Source of the DNA: Saccoglossus kowalevskii
Taxonomy: Eukaryota > Hemichordata > Enteropneusta > Harrimaniidae
Length of the DNA stretch: 34,408 nucleotides
Assembly: GCF_000003605.2 (NCBI RefSeq)
Contig: NW_003108084.1
Span: 125,444 to 159,851, forward strand
Direction of reading: 5' to 3'
Under the pieces are notes generated by a model, which was not told where the DNA came from, did not search any database, and saw nothing but the letters and a program-made list of their open reading frames with translations. Shown piece by piece: positions 10,195 through 22,366 of the stretch (positions within the stretch are counted from its first letter, which is position 1; each line of letters starts with the position of its first letter). A program made the translations under genes and the position numbers.

Positions 10195-10399
10195 AAATAC
10201 TTTATTTTCGCTTGGAATAAATTTATGCTATTTTCGCTGAAAGAGTGATTCAGTGAAAATAAAATCCAGCGAATATACCTTTTTTCCTATATTTCATTCA
10301 ACTCACCAAAAAATCAGTGAAAATAAATTCCATACAAAATACCCAAAAAGTCCTTTCAGCGAAAATTTAATTCCAGTAGAAATAAATTATTTCACAGTA
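10188..10399. mobile_element. TACTGTA-ended MITE, subfamily 1 (younger copy, tandem to the last)
   Basis: It begins in the shared TACTATA and ends CACAGTA. TTATTTTCGCTTGGAATAAA on the left is mirrored by a TTTAATTCCAGT-type right arm. It is closer to the 446-651 copy than to its neighbour. Both lie in intron 4. Confidence 0.6.
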
Positions 10400-10548
10400 T
10401 GCAAATGTAAACAGCAAAAAATTCAATTTTCCAGCTACCTGCATGTTTTTATTATAAATATATGCCTGGCATAAAGGTCATTTTGGCTCACTTGGATTTA
10501 AAAAATATGAAAAGTTGACAAAAATAGTTTTGACAATTTATCACTTAC

Positions 10549-10635
10549 CGAGGGTCTCGATATAACGTGATGCATCATGACCGTCCCCATAATCATTGTA
10601 CGCCAATAATAGCACAAAGTAACTGGTAGATGGCA
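10549..10635 (-). CDS. FN3 exon 4: end of FN3 domain C
   Basis: A small exon of 29 codons, phase 1 at both ends. The acceptor is TTATTTGCAG before TGCCATC; the donor is GTAAGTGA after CCCTCG. It reads PSTSYFVLLLAYNDYGDG and then ASRYIETL, the F strand, F-G turn and G strand of an FN3 domain. The run LLAYNDYGDG is close to what I recall of protogenin/IGDCC4 FN3 domains (LLAYNQHGDG), the main reason for the family call. The last base G plus TG of the next exon gives Val, reading ETLVPTPS. Without the exon at 32350-32547 this peptide is half a domain, so the two support one another. Confidence 0.85.
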
Positions 10636-12297
10636 CTGCAAATAAACAAAATTTCACTGAAATTTAATTTGTATGCATTGTAAATTTTATTTTAATGTTA
10701 TTATAAATTTACAATTACATTAATTTTAAATAAAATTTGATTGTAATATTTGAATTCATTAAAATAGGTATCGAACACAATACTTTAATGTGTTTCACCT
10801 GCTTTTTCAAATAATTATGAGTAAAATTGTTTATATAAATCAAATTAATAATCTTTCACTTGGACAGAAAATGTAATTAAATCTCATCAAAAGGTGGTGA
10901 TTACCGTTGAACTGTGCCAATTGATCAACAACATGGAAATTTCCCATAAAATTAAACCAGGTCACCCCAAGAGGGCAGTCACCGTTAGTAGCATTCACCT
11001 CAAATGTCCTTCAACTCTGCACGTAGGTAGCATGAACATGATCATCAATGATGATACACAAAGTAGAGTACATCAGATGAATTTTAAAACAATTTAATTG
11101 AAAACAAACTGAAGCCAACCAGGTTGACTAACAGAAGCATGGTGAAATTCAAGGACATGTAATTTGAACGATGACGTCATGCAATCAATGACCACAAAAT
11201 GCATGGCCGGAACTACTTTACTATTTATTCATGGGTACTAAGACACATGACCTAGTTACAGAAAACATCATGTATACATATATCCCACGTAAATGTCAGG
11301 GGCCAAAGGGCTCCTAATGAGAATCATGCCACGTTCATTTCAAAGAGCCATGAAGGAGCTCAGCAAAACAAACCAGATTTATCATTAATTTATCAGATAC
11401 ACAGAGAGGTAGCAGTAAACTTCTACAGTGGTTTATCTTCTCAAGTCACTTAATCACAGTGCACACACTCAATGGTTTTAAATTCCTATATTGACGGCAT
11501 ACTTTGAAAACTGTATAAACCAAACAAAAATATTACAGAAAATTTTGTTCAGTTTACAGCGGTGTATGCACTAAAGATATTTTCCAGTATGTCATATCTA
11601 TTTTTTTTAACAAAATGAAAGTAAATTTCAAACCAAGAAAGAAGACTAACATTTATAAAATTAAAAAAAAAAATTTTGGTAATAGTTCCTGTTCCTGACA
11701 TTGAAGGTTACTTAACCTTATATATGTGAGCAAAAAAAAAAAAAAAGCAAGCACTAATGTAACATACAGTATGATACATTTCGTCATATAAACCATATTC
11801 ATATTAGGGACTACGTGACAGTGTAAATAAATGTACATCCGTTCAGGTTTCACGCGATAACGATATAGACAAATTTTGCTAATTGATGATAGGCAACAAA
11901 TGGCGAAAGTAGAATATAAAAGTTCTCTGAGAGACACAATTCCTTTTGGATTATTTCGTAAACTTAATTTCCATCAATTGGCATAGAGTTATGAATCATG
12001 GCATTTGTATTAAACATGAAACGTATCTAGAATATTCAAAGGGCAGATAATAGATAAGGGTTTCCAATGCCTAGTGACATTATATGATCCATTGAAATTA
12101 CACAGATGCAACTTGTGAAATTTGAGAGTGTACGAAATTTATTTTTCCACAGACTTTCATGCCTGTCAATAATGCCTGACAAACATAATGTCCTGAACAT
12201 GTACTTCTGACTCTGACTAAAAAACGAGCGAAGAAAGTTGTTCAGAGACTAAACTAAAATATTGGAATTAAGGTGGATGTATGTCAGGTGCACGTCA
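10636..12297. other. Start of the 21.7 kb intron: no recognised feature
   Basis: AT-rich sequence next to exon 4. Short frames only; nothing FN3-like and no repeat with clear borders. Confidence 0.45.
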
Positions 12298-12723
12298 GAC
12301 GACATGTGAAAGTTACACGTAATACAACGACATGTGAAAGTTACACGTAATACGACATGTGAAAGTTGCACGTAATACAACGACATGTGAAAGTTACACG
12401 TAATACAACGACATGTGAAAGTTACACGTAATACAACGACATGTGAAAGTTACATGTAATACAACGACATGTGAAAGTTACACGTAATACAACGACATGT
12501 GAAAGTTACACGTAATACAACGACATGTGAAAGTTACACGAAATACAACGACATGTGAAAGTTACACATAATACAACGACATGTGAAAGTTGCACGTAAT
12601 ACAACATGTGAAAGTTACACGTAATACGACATGTGAAAGTTACACGAAATACAACAACATGTGAAAGTTAAACGTAGTACATCGACATGTGAAAGTTACA
12701 CGTAATACAACGACATGTGAAAG
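12298..12723. repeat. 28-bp minisatellite, 16 copies
   Basis: ACATGTGAAA recurs at 12302, 12330, 12355, 12383 and then every 28 bases, with three 25-base steps caused by loss of AAC. The unit holds ACATGT and the spaced pair TTAC-AC-GTAA. Copies are nearly identical, which suggests recent expansion or conversion. There is no spacer diversity. Confidence 0.9.
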
Positions 12724-14219
12724 GTCTATAGACCAACATACATACAATAGAGGTTCAATTGTAGAAACATGAACAAAGATTCTGTCCTCAGAAAACATTC
12801 AGAACGTGCTTTACGAATAAGAGAAGCACGCGACAACACAAGGTCCGTTTATTAGTAAATATTTCTTCATCTTTCGCGACTCTTGTGTAACCTTGTCTAA
12901 CATCCACTTGTAAGTCGAAAATAAAGTGATAGCCCGCAGTCAATCGTTATATAACCAACAACGGGCTTTCCTTCAAACACATTTTTGAAGGAGAACTGAC
13001 ACATTAGAACATTTCTTTTTATAAATAGCATGACATTCTCACATAGTTTGATGGTAACAGATGCAAGTGCAGAGAGTTTTGCGTCAATCTAAACTATATA
13101 GAGCAATGATCACAAACATACACTGTAATTGCTCTAGTGAAAGCGCATCGTCAATACAAATGCCTATAAACAATAAATGACATGTAATTGTATAGGAGAT
13201 TAACAAAATGCGACTAATTTTGATCGACACATCGGCTATATACATACACTTTTGATAGGGCGAATACAGTATTCATCACGAAAATAACTGTCCAATAAAC
13301 TTGACAACATACACCAAATGTGGAATTTCTTCTAATTAAATCTATTGAATATAAAAATATCACTGTACCTGTGAGTGTGTTCTATTTCACGCAAAACTTA
13401 TTTCATGTGCTGGTTCTGCTAGTTTGTGATGTTTGCTGAAATTTTTTACCAATTTTATTGGAGCGATTGGAAAATAATTTAGAAATGAAATCAATCAGTT
13501 TTCCAATATGGTCCTGAGCTTTCCAATATGGACCCATGTTTTCGTAATTCATAAGTTACCAGACAACCTTGTGTTTACAAGAAAACCGGAGTGTGAGCAT
13601 ATCTGTCAACCACCTATCCAATCTCTAACCGAAAACCATTAAACCGAAACCATTTAAATCCACTAGGCAGGAAAAATCTAAATATTTTTTACCGTGAATA
13701 TTTTACCAGGACCATTAGTGCAACTGTTGTACAAAGTCCTCATGAAAACCATCCATCCATGAACCATGAAACACAGTAAAGTGGGAAATATTTTTTGTCA
13801 CCAAAATCAAACCAACATATTATTATTTATTTTTTTAGAATTTCGATTAAGACCTGTAGCTATTAGGAAATTATGTTAATTTGGTCAAAAAATATATAAA
13901 AATAGTCAAAATATTGTGCCAACATTTTTTGATGGAAAATTATGGTTCTATTAGGGAATGGATTACACATGAAACTAGTAATTTCTAACTCAAAGGTCAT
14001 TTCAAAATGCTTTAAGCTCATTCAAGGACAAAGTAATAGAGACATTTTTATCATTTCCATGAATTGACGAGGAGAAAAAGTTGAGGATGATTGCATTTTA
14101 ATATTTGATAAGGTCACACTAAAGACACATTGAAGATGGGTTCTAGTGAGAGATAACGACACGCCTGTCACTCATCCTACATCTATACACGTGTACACTA
14201 GTCAATAACTAACGCTACT
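12724..14219. other. Intron 3: stretch with no recognised feature
   Basis: AT-rich sequence without a supportable exon, RNA gene or clear repeat. Confidence 0.45.
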
Positions 14220-15120
14220 CACAGCATGCTAATTTCAACATTCATTTTGATATTCAATTATAAATTAATTGATTCATCCATCCATGCATTTCAGTGAATA
14301 TCTTCTTCATAGTAAGCTAATTTCAACTTACAACATTCATTCATTCATTCATTCATTCATTCATTCTATAGATCAAGTCAATGCATAATGCTGCATGCTA
14401 ATTTCAACGTTCATTTTCATATTCAATTATTAATTAATTCATTCGTTTCAGTGAATATCTTCATAGTAAGCTAATTTCAACTTGTAACATTCATTCATTC
14501 ATTCATTCCTTCCTTCTATAGATCAAGTCAATGCTGCATGCTAATTTCAACGTTCATTTTCATATTCAATTATTAATTCATTCGTTGCAGTGAATATCTT
14601 CATAGTAAGCTAATTTAACTTGTAACATTCATTCATTCATTCATTCATTCCTTCTATAGATCAAATCAATGCATAATGTTGCATGCTAATTACAACATTC
14701 ATTTCTGCATTTGAGTCAATGCCAATGTTACCCGCCACAGTATGCCAATTTCAACATGCATTCATTCATTCCTTCCTTCCTTCTATAGATCAAGTCAATG
14801 CATGTTGCATGCTAATTACAACATTCATTTCTGCATTTGAGTCAATGCCAAATGTTACCCCACAGTATGCCAATTTCAACAAGTCATGCATTCATTCATT
14901 CATTCCTTCCTTCCTTCTATAGATCAAGTCAATGCATGTTGCATGCTAATTACAACATTCATTTCTGCATTTGAGTCAATGCCAAATGTTACCCCACAGT
15001 ATGCTAATTTTAACATGCATTTTATTGATTCATTGATTCATTTCTTCACTTATTTATTTATTGAGTCAATGAATATTGTTGTTCCCTGTATGCTATTTTT
15101 CAACATTCATTTGTAATCTA
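14220..15120. repeat. Complex satellite of about 130-150 bp units with embedded (ATTC)n
   Basis: TCTATAGATCAAGTCAATGC or a close variant marks units at about 14367, 14516, 14656, 14784 and 14918. Each unit contains two related half-units of about 65 bases built on ATGCTAATTTCAACATTCAT. Between them runs an ATTC microsatellite that drifts to CTTC. Two subfamilies are visible: units before 14660 (with TTCAGTGAATATCTTCAT) and after it (with CATTTGAGTCAATGCCAA). Diverged half-units trail on to about 15170. Apparent frames here are repeat translations. Confidence 0.8.
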
Positions 15121-15561
15121 TTCATTGGAGTCAATACAAATTGTTGCTCATGGTAGCTAATATCAAGATTCTTTTTTTCGTTCATTTATTCATTCATTTA
15201 TTTCAATTAATCAATCAGTTAATAAGTCATTCATTCAACATTCATCAAATTACACTGGCATTAGTTCTACTCATTTCATCTCCACAAAAAAAAATTGCAG
15301 TTTTAGAATACTAAGCCTCAAGTGACCCTCAAGTGACCTGACATGTAGAGCTAGTGCACTTAACATTGTGTAGGTGTCAAAAGGTGAAAGTTGTTGGAAA
15401 GTTCAAATCCAAGTGGAATATCAACAATACCATGCATAGTCTTTTAGAATCCAGAGCTGATTTTGTTTTGAAGTGATAACTTCAAAAGTAAGTTTGCCAA
15501 ATAGTTTTCATTTTTGAAATCATGACTCATGATTAACGCTTTAATAGTCAGAATCTTTAGG

Positions 15562-15579
15562 TTTGATTGGCCAATCAAA
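15562..15579. other. Perfect 18-bp palindrome with two CCAAT boxes
   Basis: TTTGATTGGCCAATCAAA is its own reverse complement and places two CCAAT boxes back to back. Flanking TAGTC and GACTA are also inverted, so a short imperfect hairpin could extend outward. Confidence 0.6.
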
Positions 15580-15599
15580 ATCAGACTATCATACCATGG

Positions 15600-17249
15600 C
15601 TAACATGCTGTGTAACAGAAATTGTGATTGGGCGACAGATTAAATCAAATTCTGTTAGGGCAGTGCAAAGTGAGTAAATACATTTCAAAAACATACCACA
15701 TTAGAAGAAATCTGTATCCATTTACTAGTATTTTTTAGCTGATAATATTGTTTTTCATATTTTTCACCTCCTAATTTTTGAATGGTTACAGGGCTTGCTT
15801 ATCCAGAATAGATACATCATGGTGGATGGTGTCGACAACTTATCATTCAATAATTTGACTCACTCTACTATTGATGGGGGAGGGAGGGGGTTGGCAATTC
15901 TAGTTTTATTATATTTGGGCAAAAAAATACTTAGTTCTAGTGTCAATTTTAATTAATTTTGTTGTCATATGATGTTTATAATTGAAGAAAAAAAATTATT
16001 TGAATGAAATTTTTACGATTTTTTTATTTAAATTTTATTTTTACAAAATAAATATATAAATAAAAATAAAATAAGTATATCTAGTTCAATTTTTCTACTT
16101 CAAAATCTTAAAGTATTAAAAAACGAAATGAAAAGAAGTCCAGGTTATTATTTTTAGCTTTACTAACCATGCAGGATCTAATTATGTGAGTTACAAGGTC
16201 ACAACAGAAACGCTACTAAAAATACATTTCACTCTAAAGGGCATACCTTGACTATAATGGTGAAAAAAAAAACCTAATGTAAGTCGTCTTTATTTTTTCA
16301 ATGATGGAAAATTTCAAAATTGAAATGATCAGATTTGTAATCCGTAAATATCGCAATGCTGTAAAATACATTTGTATTTGATACAAAATTGGTCAAAAAA
16401 TTAGGGCGACAATTTTATACGGCATTCCGAACGTAATTCGTCACAAATGAGTTATATTTTGCTGTACAAAAATATTCCATATTTAGAACCATGTGACAGG
16501 ACTCCATGACCAAAATTTCTATCACTGCCAACATCATGACCTGTAGACGTCACGTCACATCCATTGCAGTACGAAACCTAATTTTAACCTCAATTCTACC
16601 TTTCATTTCCAACTTTTAATGACACCTCATTTATGTACGGGATTTATGTACTTGCCATACTTGCTCTACTAGTACGATATATACTGATGAATATAGCAGT
16701 GACGTGGCAATGGACATATCGTAAGAAGCCATAATTTTGTGGATCCAGCGTACAAGCATGCCAGAAGCAATACGTGGACATTTAGAGAGAGTGGGAAGAA
16801 CCAGCTTGTTGCATACTGTATTTGGTCACTGTTTTTCACGAACTGAACAAACAAACAAACCCCTTTGATGTTTTCGTCAACCATCTTGATCAAGACCTGA
16901 AGGCAAAGGGAAAACTAAGCCCATCTGGCCCCAAAATAACAAAGAAATCATAGGAAAATGCATAAAAATGTGCAAAAGTTTGCATTACAATTTTGGACGG
17001 GAAAAATTATGGTTGAGAGATACAAGTTCTGACATAAATCAGAGACAACGACAAGCAGATTACAACAGGAAATGCATGAAAGACGGAACTGAAAGTGTAC
17101 ATCACAACCAATTTACATTAAAAGATACCTATATTGTAAACAAGGGAAGTGCAATTACTATCACCATTTATAAAATGTTATTGTATACTAAACTCTCACT
17201 TCCAGAAAGTAAGGGACACACAAGAGTAAACACAAAGCCTTGACCTTCA
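15600..17249. other. Intron 3: stretch with no recognised feature
   Basis: Very AT-rich, with short runs of A and T. Frames at 16669-16893 (minus) and 16968-17243 (plus) show no family features, repeats, signal or splice logic that I trust. Confidence 0.4.
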
Positions 17250-17488
17250 CTTTTTCACCACCAGTTCCCGCTTTTCATCACAAATTCACAAAATAGTCCT
17301 GTTTATAGTCTGTACTTTTCTTCAGAAGATTGGGACAAAAAACCCCAAATTTTTTGAGTAAAAACTGAAAATTTACTCAAATTGTGTCTATTGGCTCTAA
17401 AATTAGGGTTCATTTCCAGAAATATTGAAGAATATAAGAAAAAAAGTGCAGAACAATTTGGGCGAGAAAGTCTGGTGGTGAAATAGTT
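17250..17488 (-). mobile_element. MITE-like element, CTTTTCACCACC ends (copy B)
   Basis: It begins CTTTTTCACCACCAG and ends CTGGTGGTGAAATAG, a clear terminal inverted repeat. The interior is the reverse complement of copies at 22367-22596 and 8773-8991. It is about 240 bases and non-coding. Confidence 0.7.
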
Positions 17489-20245
17489 AAAAAATACACT
17501 ATTCTTCTTAATTTCCTCTATTGCTTTCTTTAAATTAATACCACCAAAGTTACCCAATAATTACAGAAATCAAAACATCCACACTGGTAAATAGAAAGCC
17601 AAGAAATAGGATTTTTCAGTATTTCTCATTTCTGCCCCCCTGCAGTGAAAATAGTTCTTATTTTAATCAAAATGTCAGTGTTTATCTTGTGTTGTTTGTA
17701 TCATAGACCATATAGTGTTCAGTAAGGTGATACGATATGTGTCAGCACTAGCACTTGCAATTTGCACATACAAAAAAAGAAAAGAAAAAAAAGGTCAGGA
17801 GAGATAACAGTGATATTCAATGGTCAGAACTGCCACCTGGCACAAAAACATTTTGGAAAAATCCAACCACCAACTCTCCCAAACCATGCATAAATTAACA
17901 AATAAATATAAAACTAAAGAATTCCTTATCACATCACTTAAAAATTCAAAACAATACAAGAAACAAATTTTTTAATTTTCTATGCTAAGCAAGACAGTAT
18001 TTCGCAAAGTAGCCATTTTAAAAATAACATTTTTGATTGAAGATTTTCTGAAGTATGACAAAATTGATCATTCTCGCACACAATTTTTTTTTTAGTTTTT
18101 CTGTCAAAATAGTCTGCCTAGTGACCAAATCCAATGAGATGCATCGTTTTTCAGAACGATATCCCAGCACCGAAAGATTACAGGCATATTATCGATTACA
18201 GAATTACAAATGCATGAATAGCCAATTACATATGCCAAGCTGACCTAAATTTTAAGAAGAGCATAAATAGAGAAATTCATTAGTTTTAGACACTATCTCC
18301 TACTTCACAAATTGTACAACTAGTGAAAATGCCAAACAAAATTGAAGCCAAGAAAATGAACACGAAGGGAATAACGAGTATATTAAATGAAAGAAATTTA
18401 TTTCCCGATTCTTACCAGGGTATATAAATGTACCCGCACACTACATAACAACATGTATATAGTCTGATTAAAAAACAAGACTTATAAATTACCAATTGTT
18501 CATGATTTTTTTTTTGAGGAGAAATTAAACAGGGTTTATACTGTGAAATGTCTAAAATTTTGTATCATTCCACATGGATCTACAATGGTTTTAAATTTCA
18601 TCTTTGTAAATACCCACAGCTTACCAAATTGATTAAACGAACGATTCCACTAAAGTTGTTCATGTTTGTTTTTACTACTACTAAGAAAATCTGACAATAA
18701 CTAACCACATCTACTGCTCCCCTGACAAAAGTAACCATGGTATTTGTAAACAGTGGAAGCAATGACTGAAAAAAATGAACACTGTTTTTAAGAGGAAAAA
18801 CGAAAGCTTGCAGCTCTCGTTCTCAATGAAACCTTGGTGACCACTGGCGAAAAAAAAGTGACTTTTCTAATGCTATGAATTCTCAATTCTCAGGGGCATT
18901 TTCACCGCATGGCAACCATCACGGTGAAAACAAAGGCCAACAAATCTCAGAAAACTGTACTTTTGGATGGTTGTTGAGACTCCATGAACTAGATTAACCC
19001 TACATATATAAATTTGGTTGCGCAGGATTACTTCAAAGTTGAGTTTGTGCTATTTCTTTGACTTTAGCTATTTTCATGGCTTCTCAACCGGCTCACACAG
19101 AGCCCATAGAAATACACGGTACAGTGATGCACATCTTAGCAACATAGAACATCCTGTGACATAACCCCGCCCTCAAAAATATCATTGACACAGAAAATGA
19201 ACTATGGTAGTTTTCCTGGCAAAATTTGAGTGCGTCATTTTACTCATTTTTATGTATTTTTCAATAATTTACATAATTTAACATAAATTAACAAAAAAAA
19301 GTGTTCAGAGTTTACTGCTATGAGACATTGCTCATCAGATAAAACCCTAATCAAGACAGCGTATACGGTTATGATCACCACCCATTTATAAGCAATCGAT
19401 GCAGTAAAGCCAGCGCCACATAAAAATACAAAACTATAATTATAAACTGGATTATATTTGCACAAACATTTGAACTTAACTGACATGATTATGATATTGC
19501 ATCTATTAATGAAATTAATTATTAATTATTAATGAAAGGCAATAAAATAACTAATCAAGGAAAAACAAAATATAGACTTGATTGACATTCACGATCTACA
19601 TATAGATATGGCATTAAACTGGGTGACTGATAGAAAAGCGAAAAATAAGGGCAAGGTAAAAATGATAAAAACGATCCTTTTAATCTGAACACCTAAGGCC
19701 AGGAAAAAAAAAAATTCTGTTTCTCATATCATGGAAATTTTTTTTTGAATACTGAGCTAAAATGGGGGAAATTTGAGACAAGTGCGAGTACAAGCACATT
19801 TTGGAATGCTTTAGAAGAAAAAAACGTCTGAGGCACATAGTTCAAAATGATGCGCTCGGAAACGAGAAACAGAGATGTTTTTTTCTCAGCCTTATATAAC
19901 TATCATTCATACCAATATAAGCTCACTCATAACATGCAAAGGCTTGTACATACAACAAACTTTATCATGCAAATACAGCATTCTTGAGAATAGGGCAATG
20001 ATAGCGTTGATTTGAAATACATTATTTTAACTGTACAAGGTTTTTTTCGATTCATGAAATAAATTAGTAGAAAATTTATAAATGTTGTGACTTTTAAATA
20101 ATTTCTCAATGTTTTTTGTACAGGTAGTTGGACAAGTTGCTAAACATCTGTAGTAACGCCACCATGTGGGGTTGTTCATATTTGATTCGCCAGGTGTGCC
20201 CCCCCCCCCAGTTATGCTAGTTCTATTTCTAGTATGACATATTCC
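17489..20245. other. Intron 3: stretch with no recognised feature
   Basis: AT-rich sequence with short spurious frames. I found no FN3 peptide bounded by splice sites, no RNA gene and no repeat with firm borders. A C-run lies at about 20199-20209. Confidence 0.4.
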
Positions 20246-20910
20246 ACCTATTCATGACAGAGCTCTTATAACCATGCCATATTTTCAACCAATCATGAAA
20301 AAGCTCTTATGAGCATGCCAAGTTTTCAACCAATTATGACAGAGCTCTTATAAGCATAGCCATACTTTCAACCAATCATGACAAAGCTCTTACAAGCATG
20401 CCATATTTTCAACCAATTATGACAAGGCTCTTATGAGCATAGCCATATTTTCAACCAATCATGAAAAGCTCTTATGAGCATGCCAAGTTTTCAACCAATT
20501 ATGACAGAGCTCTTATAAAGATGCCATAGTTTTAACCAATTATAACAGAGCTCTTATAAGCATTGCCATATTTTCAACCAATCATGACAAAGCTCTTATA
20601 AGCATGCCATATTTTCAACCAATTATAACAGAGCTCTTATAAAGATGCCATATTTTCAACCAATCATGACAAAGCTCTTATAAGCATGCCATATTTTCAN
20701 NNNNNNNNNNNNNNNNNNNNNNNNNNNNNNNNNNNNNNNNNNNNNNNNNNNNNNNNNNNNNNNNNNNNNNNNNNNNNNNNNNNNNNNNNNNNNNNNNNNN
20801 NNNNNNNNNNNNNNNNNNNNNNNNNNNNNNNNNNNNNNNNNNNNNNNNNNNNNNNNNNNNNNNNNNNNNNNNNNNNNNNNNNNNNNNNNNNNNACCAATC
20901 ATGACAAAGC
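20246..20910. repeat. 41-bp satellite interrupted by the assembly gap
   Basis: Eleven units are readable before the gap and part of one after it, built on CCAATCATGACAAAGCTC then TTATAAGCATGCCATATTTT. Most neighbours alternate between an ATC-ATGACAAAG form and an ATT-ATGACAGAG form, a dimeric higher-order pattern of about 82 bases. Each unit has one CCAAT box, GAGCTC or AAGCTC, and the palindrome CTTATAAG in many copies. Confidence 0.88.
20700..20893. other. Assembly gap (194 N)
   Basis: Unresolved bases sit inside the 41-bp array, with array sequence on both sides. The true length is unknown, and frames across it are meaningless. Confidence 0.99.
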
Positions 20911-21169
20911 AAATTGCTTGCACAATCATACGTATTGTTCTATTAGTAGGGCATGCGCATACGTAATTGAACCACACACGTCTATGGTTTATGATCCCCA
21001 ATTTACGATTAATTTTTGGTCTCAGTAAGCTTTATTGAAGATGTACTTGTAATAGAGCAAATACGGTAGCTCGTGTTTGAGGCCTTGTGAAAAGCTTTCT
21101 TTCACAATGAAATTTCAACCGGGCCCATCGAACATGCCCCCCCCCCAAATGTCACTTCCATTAGTACAT

Positions 21170-21246
21170 GGCCCAGTGGCTTTGACACAATTAACCGGGG
21201 TTGGTATTTGAACTCAGGTCTTCGAAACACCAGGGCAACAACTACA
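21170..21246 (-). mobile_element. Possible tRNA-derived SINE fragment
   Basis: The minus strand carries AGTTCAAATACC, a B-box-like element of RNA polymerase III, after CCCTGGTGTTTCGAAGACC. I cannot find a clear A box, a tail or target duplications, so the call is weak. Confidence 0.3.
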
Positions 21247-21617
21247 TTTTATTATTATTTTTTTTTTGTATTTAAACAATCACAATATCAACTGATCAGT
21301 AATTGGCCCGAAAGGTCATTTAAGTACATAAAGAAGAGAATAGGACAAAATCTTATATCCTTGTTTGAAAACTGATCTCAATAAAAAAGGCACCCTATTT
21401 TATTCTCACCTTGATATACCCGTCATATGCTGCAAGACTTAGCAACAAATAGTTTGCATATTTCAGTCATGACATGCTTTGAAAAAAGTCAAATCTGTCC
21501 TTTTTTTACCCTTTTATTGTGCTTACGCAGCGAGAATCGCACAACAGTTGTTATTTGAGATTTACACTAATCTGACATCATGTTCTATCCTTCTATGTTA
21601 AACAAGTCATTGTCAAT

Positions 21618-22318
21618 GACACGTCCCCGTTCCGTTCATATTTGAGTGACATATACATTCAAAGCAGATCATGACCGAAATGCATCTGCATATGTACAAC
21701 ACATTGTACTAAATCTGAACAAAATCCATCCATGCATGACTGAGATCTGGTTCCGGAATTGTGAAAATACGTGATTTTAATGCATTTTCGGTCTTAAAAT
21801 GGCCATCATTCAGCTATTGTTAAGCGGATCATGAAACAAATGCACATATCTATTTGTGACATGATGCACCATGTGTGTGTGAAGTTTGAACTTGATCAAT
21901 CCAGACATGTCTTGGATACGGATCCAGAACTGAATTCTTTAAGAAAATGGCCGCCAGTCGGCCATTTCGAACTTGATCCGGGAAAAAAATGACGTGCATC
22001 AAGGTCCTATTATGTTTAATGTATGTACCAAATCTGAACGAAATCCGTCCATGCATAACTGAGATCCGGGTCCGGAATGGTGAAAATGTGCGATTTTGAT
22101 GCATTTTCGGCCTTAAAATGGCCGCTATTCGGCTATCGTTAATCGGATCATGAAAAAAATGCATGTGCATATGTCCCATATAATGTGTGATGTATGAGTG
22201 AAGTTTGAACATAATCGGTCCATGCATGTTCGAGATACAGGTGATCACGGACGGACGGACGGACGCACACAGGGCAAAACATAAGTCCCCGTTTTCGGAC
22301 TCCGTCCGAACGGGGACT
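21618..22318. mobile_element. Modular element with AGTCCCCGTT ends and a terminal hairpin (copy 2)
   Basis: It opens with ACGTCCCCGTTCCG and closes with the same hairpin as the copy at 4758-5567: AGTCCCCGTT, TTCGGACTCCGTCCG, AACGGGGACT. Interior modules starting near 21796, 21944 and 22116 each carry the GGCCG..CGGCC-type inverted repeat. Two module flavours alternate: one with GTGCATCAAGGTCCTAT, another with GTGTGAAGTTTGAAC. A (GGAC)n tract precedes the hairpin. The 132-codon minus-strand frame over it is a translation of repeated modules. Confidence 0.6.
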
Positions 22319-22366
22319 AATTAAAGAGAAAAGTCAATTTTTTTAGCTAACCACCGGTGGATGTTC

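Noticed and set aside
12298-12723. CRISPR array
   Set aside because: There are no unique spacers between repeats, the genome is eukaryotic and no cas genes exist; it is a plain tandem repeat. The same holds for the other arrays.
12298-12723. Hypoxia-response or bZIP site cluster (ACGTG and TTAC-AC-GTAA words)
   Set aside because: The words follow from one repeated unit, and the two-base spacer in TTAC-AC-GTAA does not match the bZIP consensus; there is no independent support.
14683-15116. Plus-strand frames reading MLITTFISAFESMP
   Set aside because: They are translations of the complex ATTC-containing satellite; the same peptide appears once per unit.
16669-17243. Short frames on both strands as small genes
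   Set aside because: They have no recognisable domain, no signal sequence, no codon bias I can judge and no splice logic.
20656-21001. Frames crossing the N run
   Set aside because: They consist mostly of unknown residues and carry no information.
21850-22248. 132-codon minus-strand frame as a gene
   Set aside because: It overlays the modular hairpin element, and its peptide repeats follow the DNA modules.
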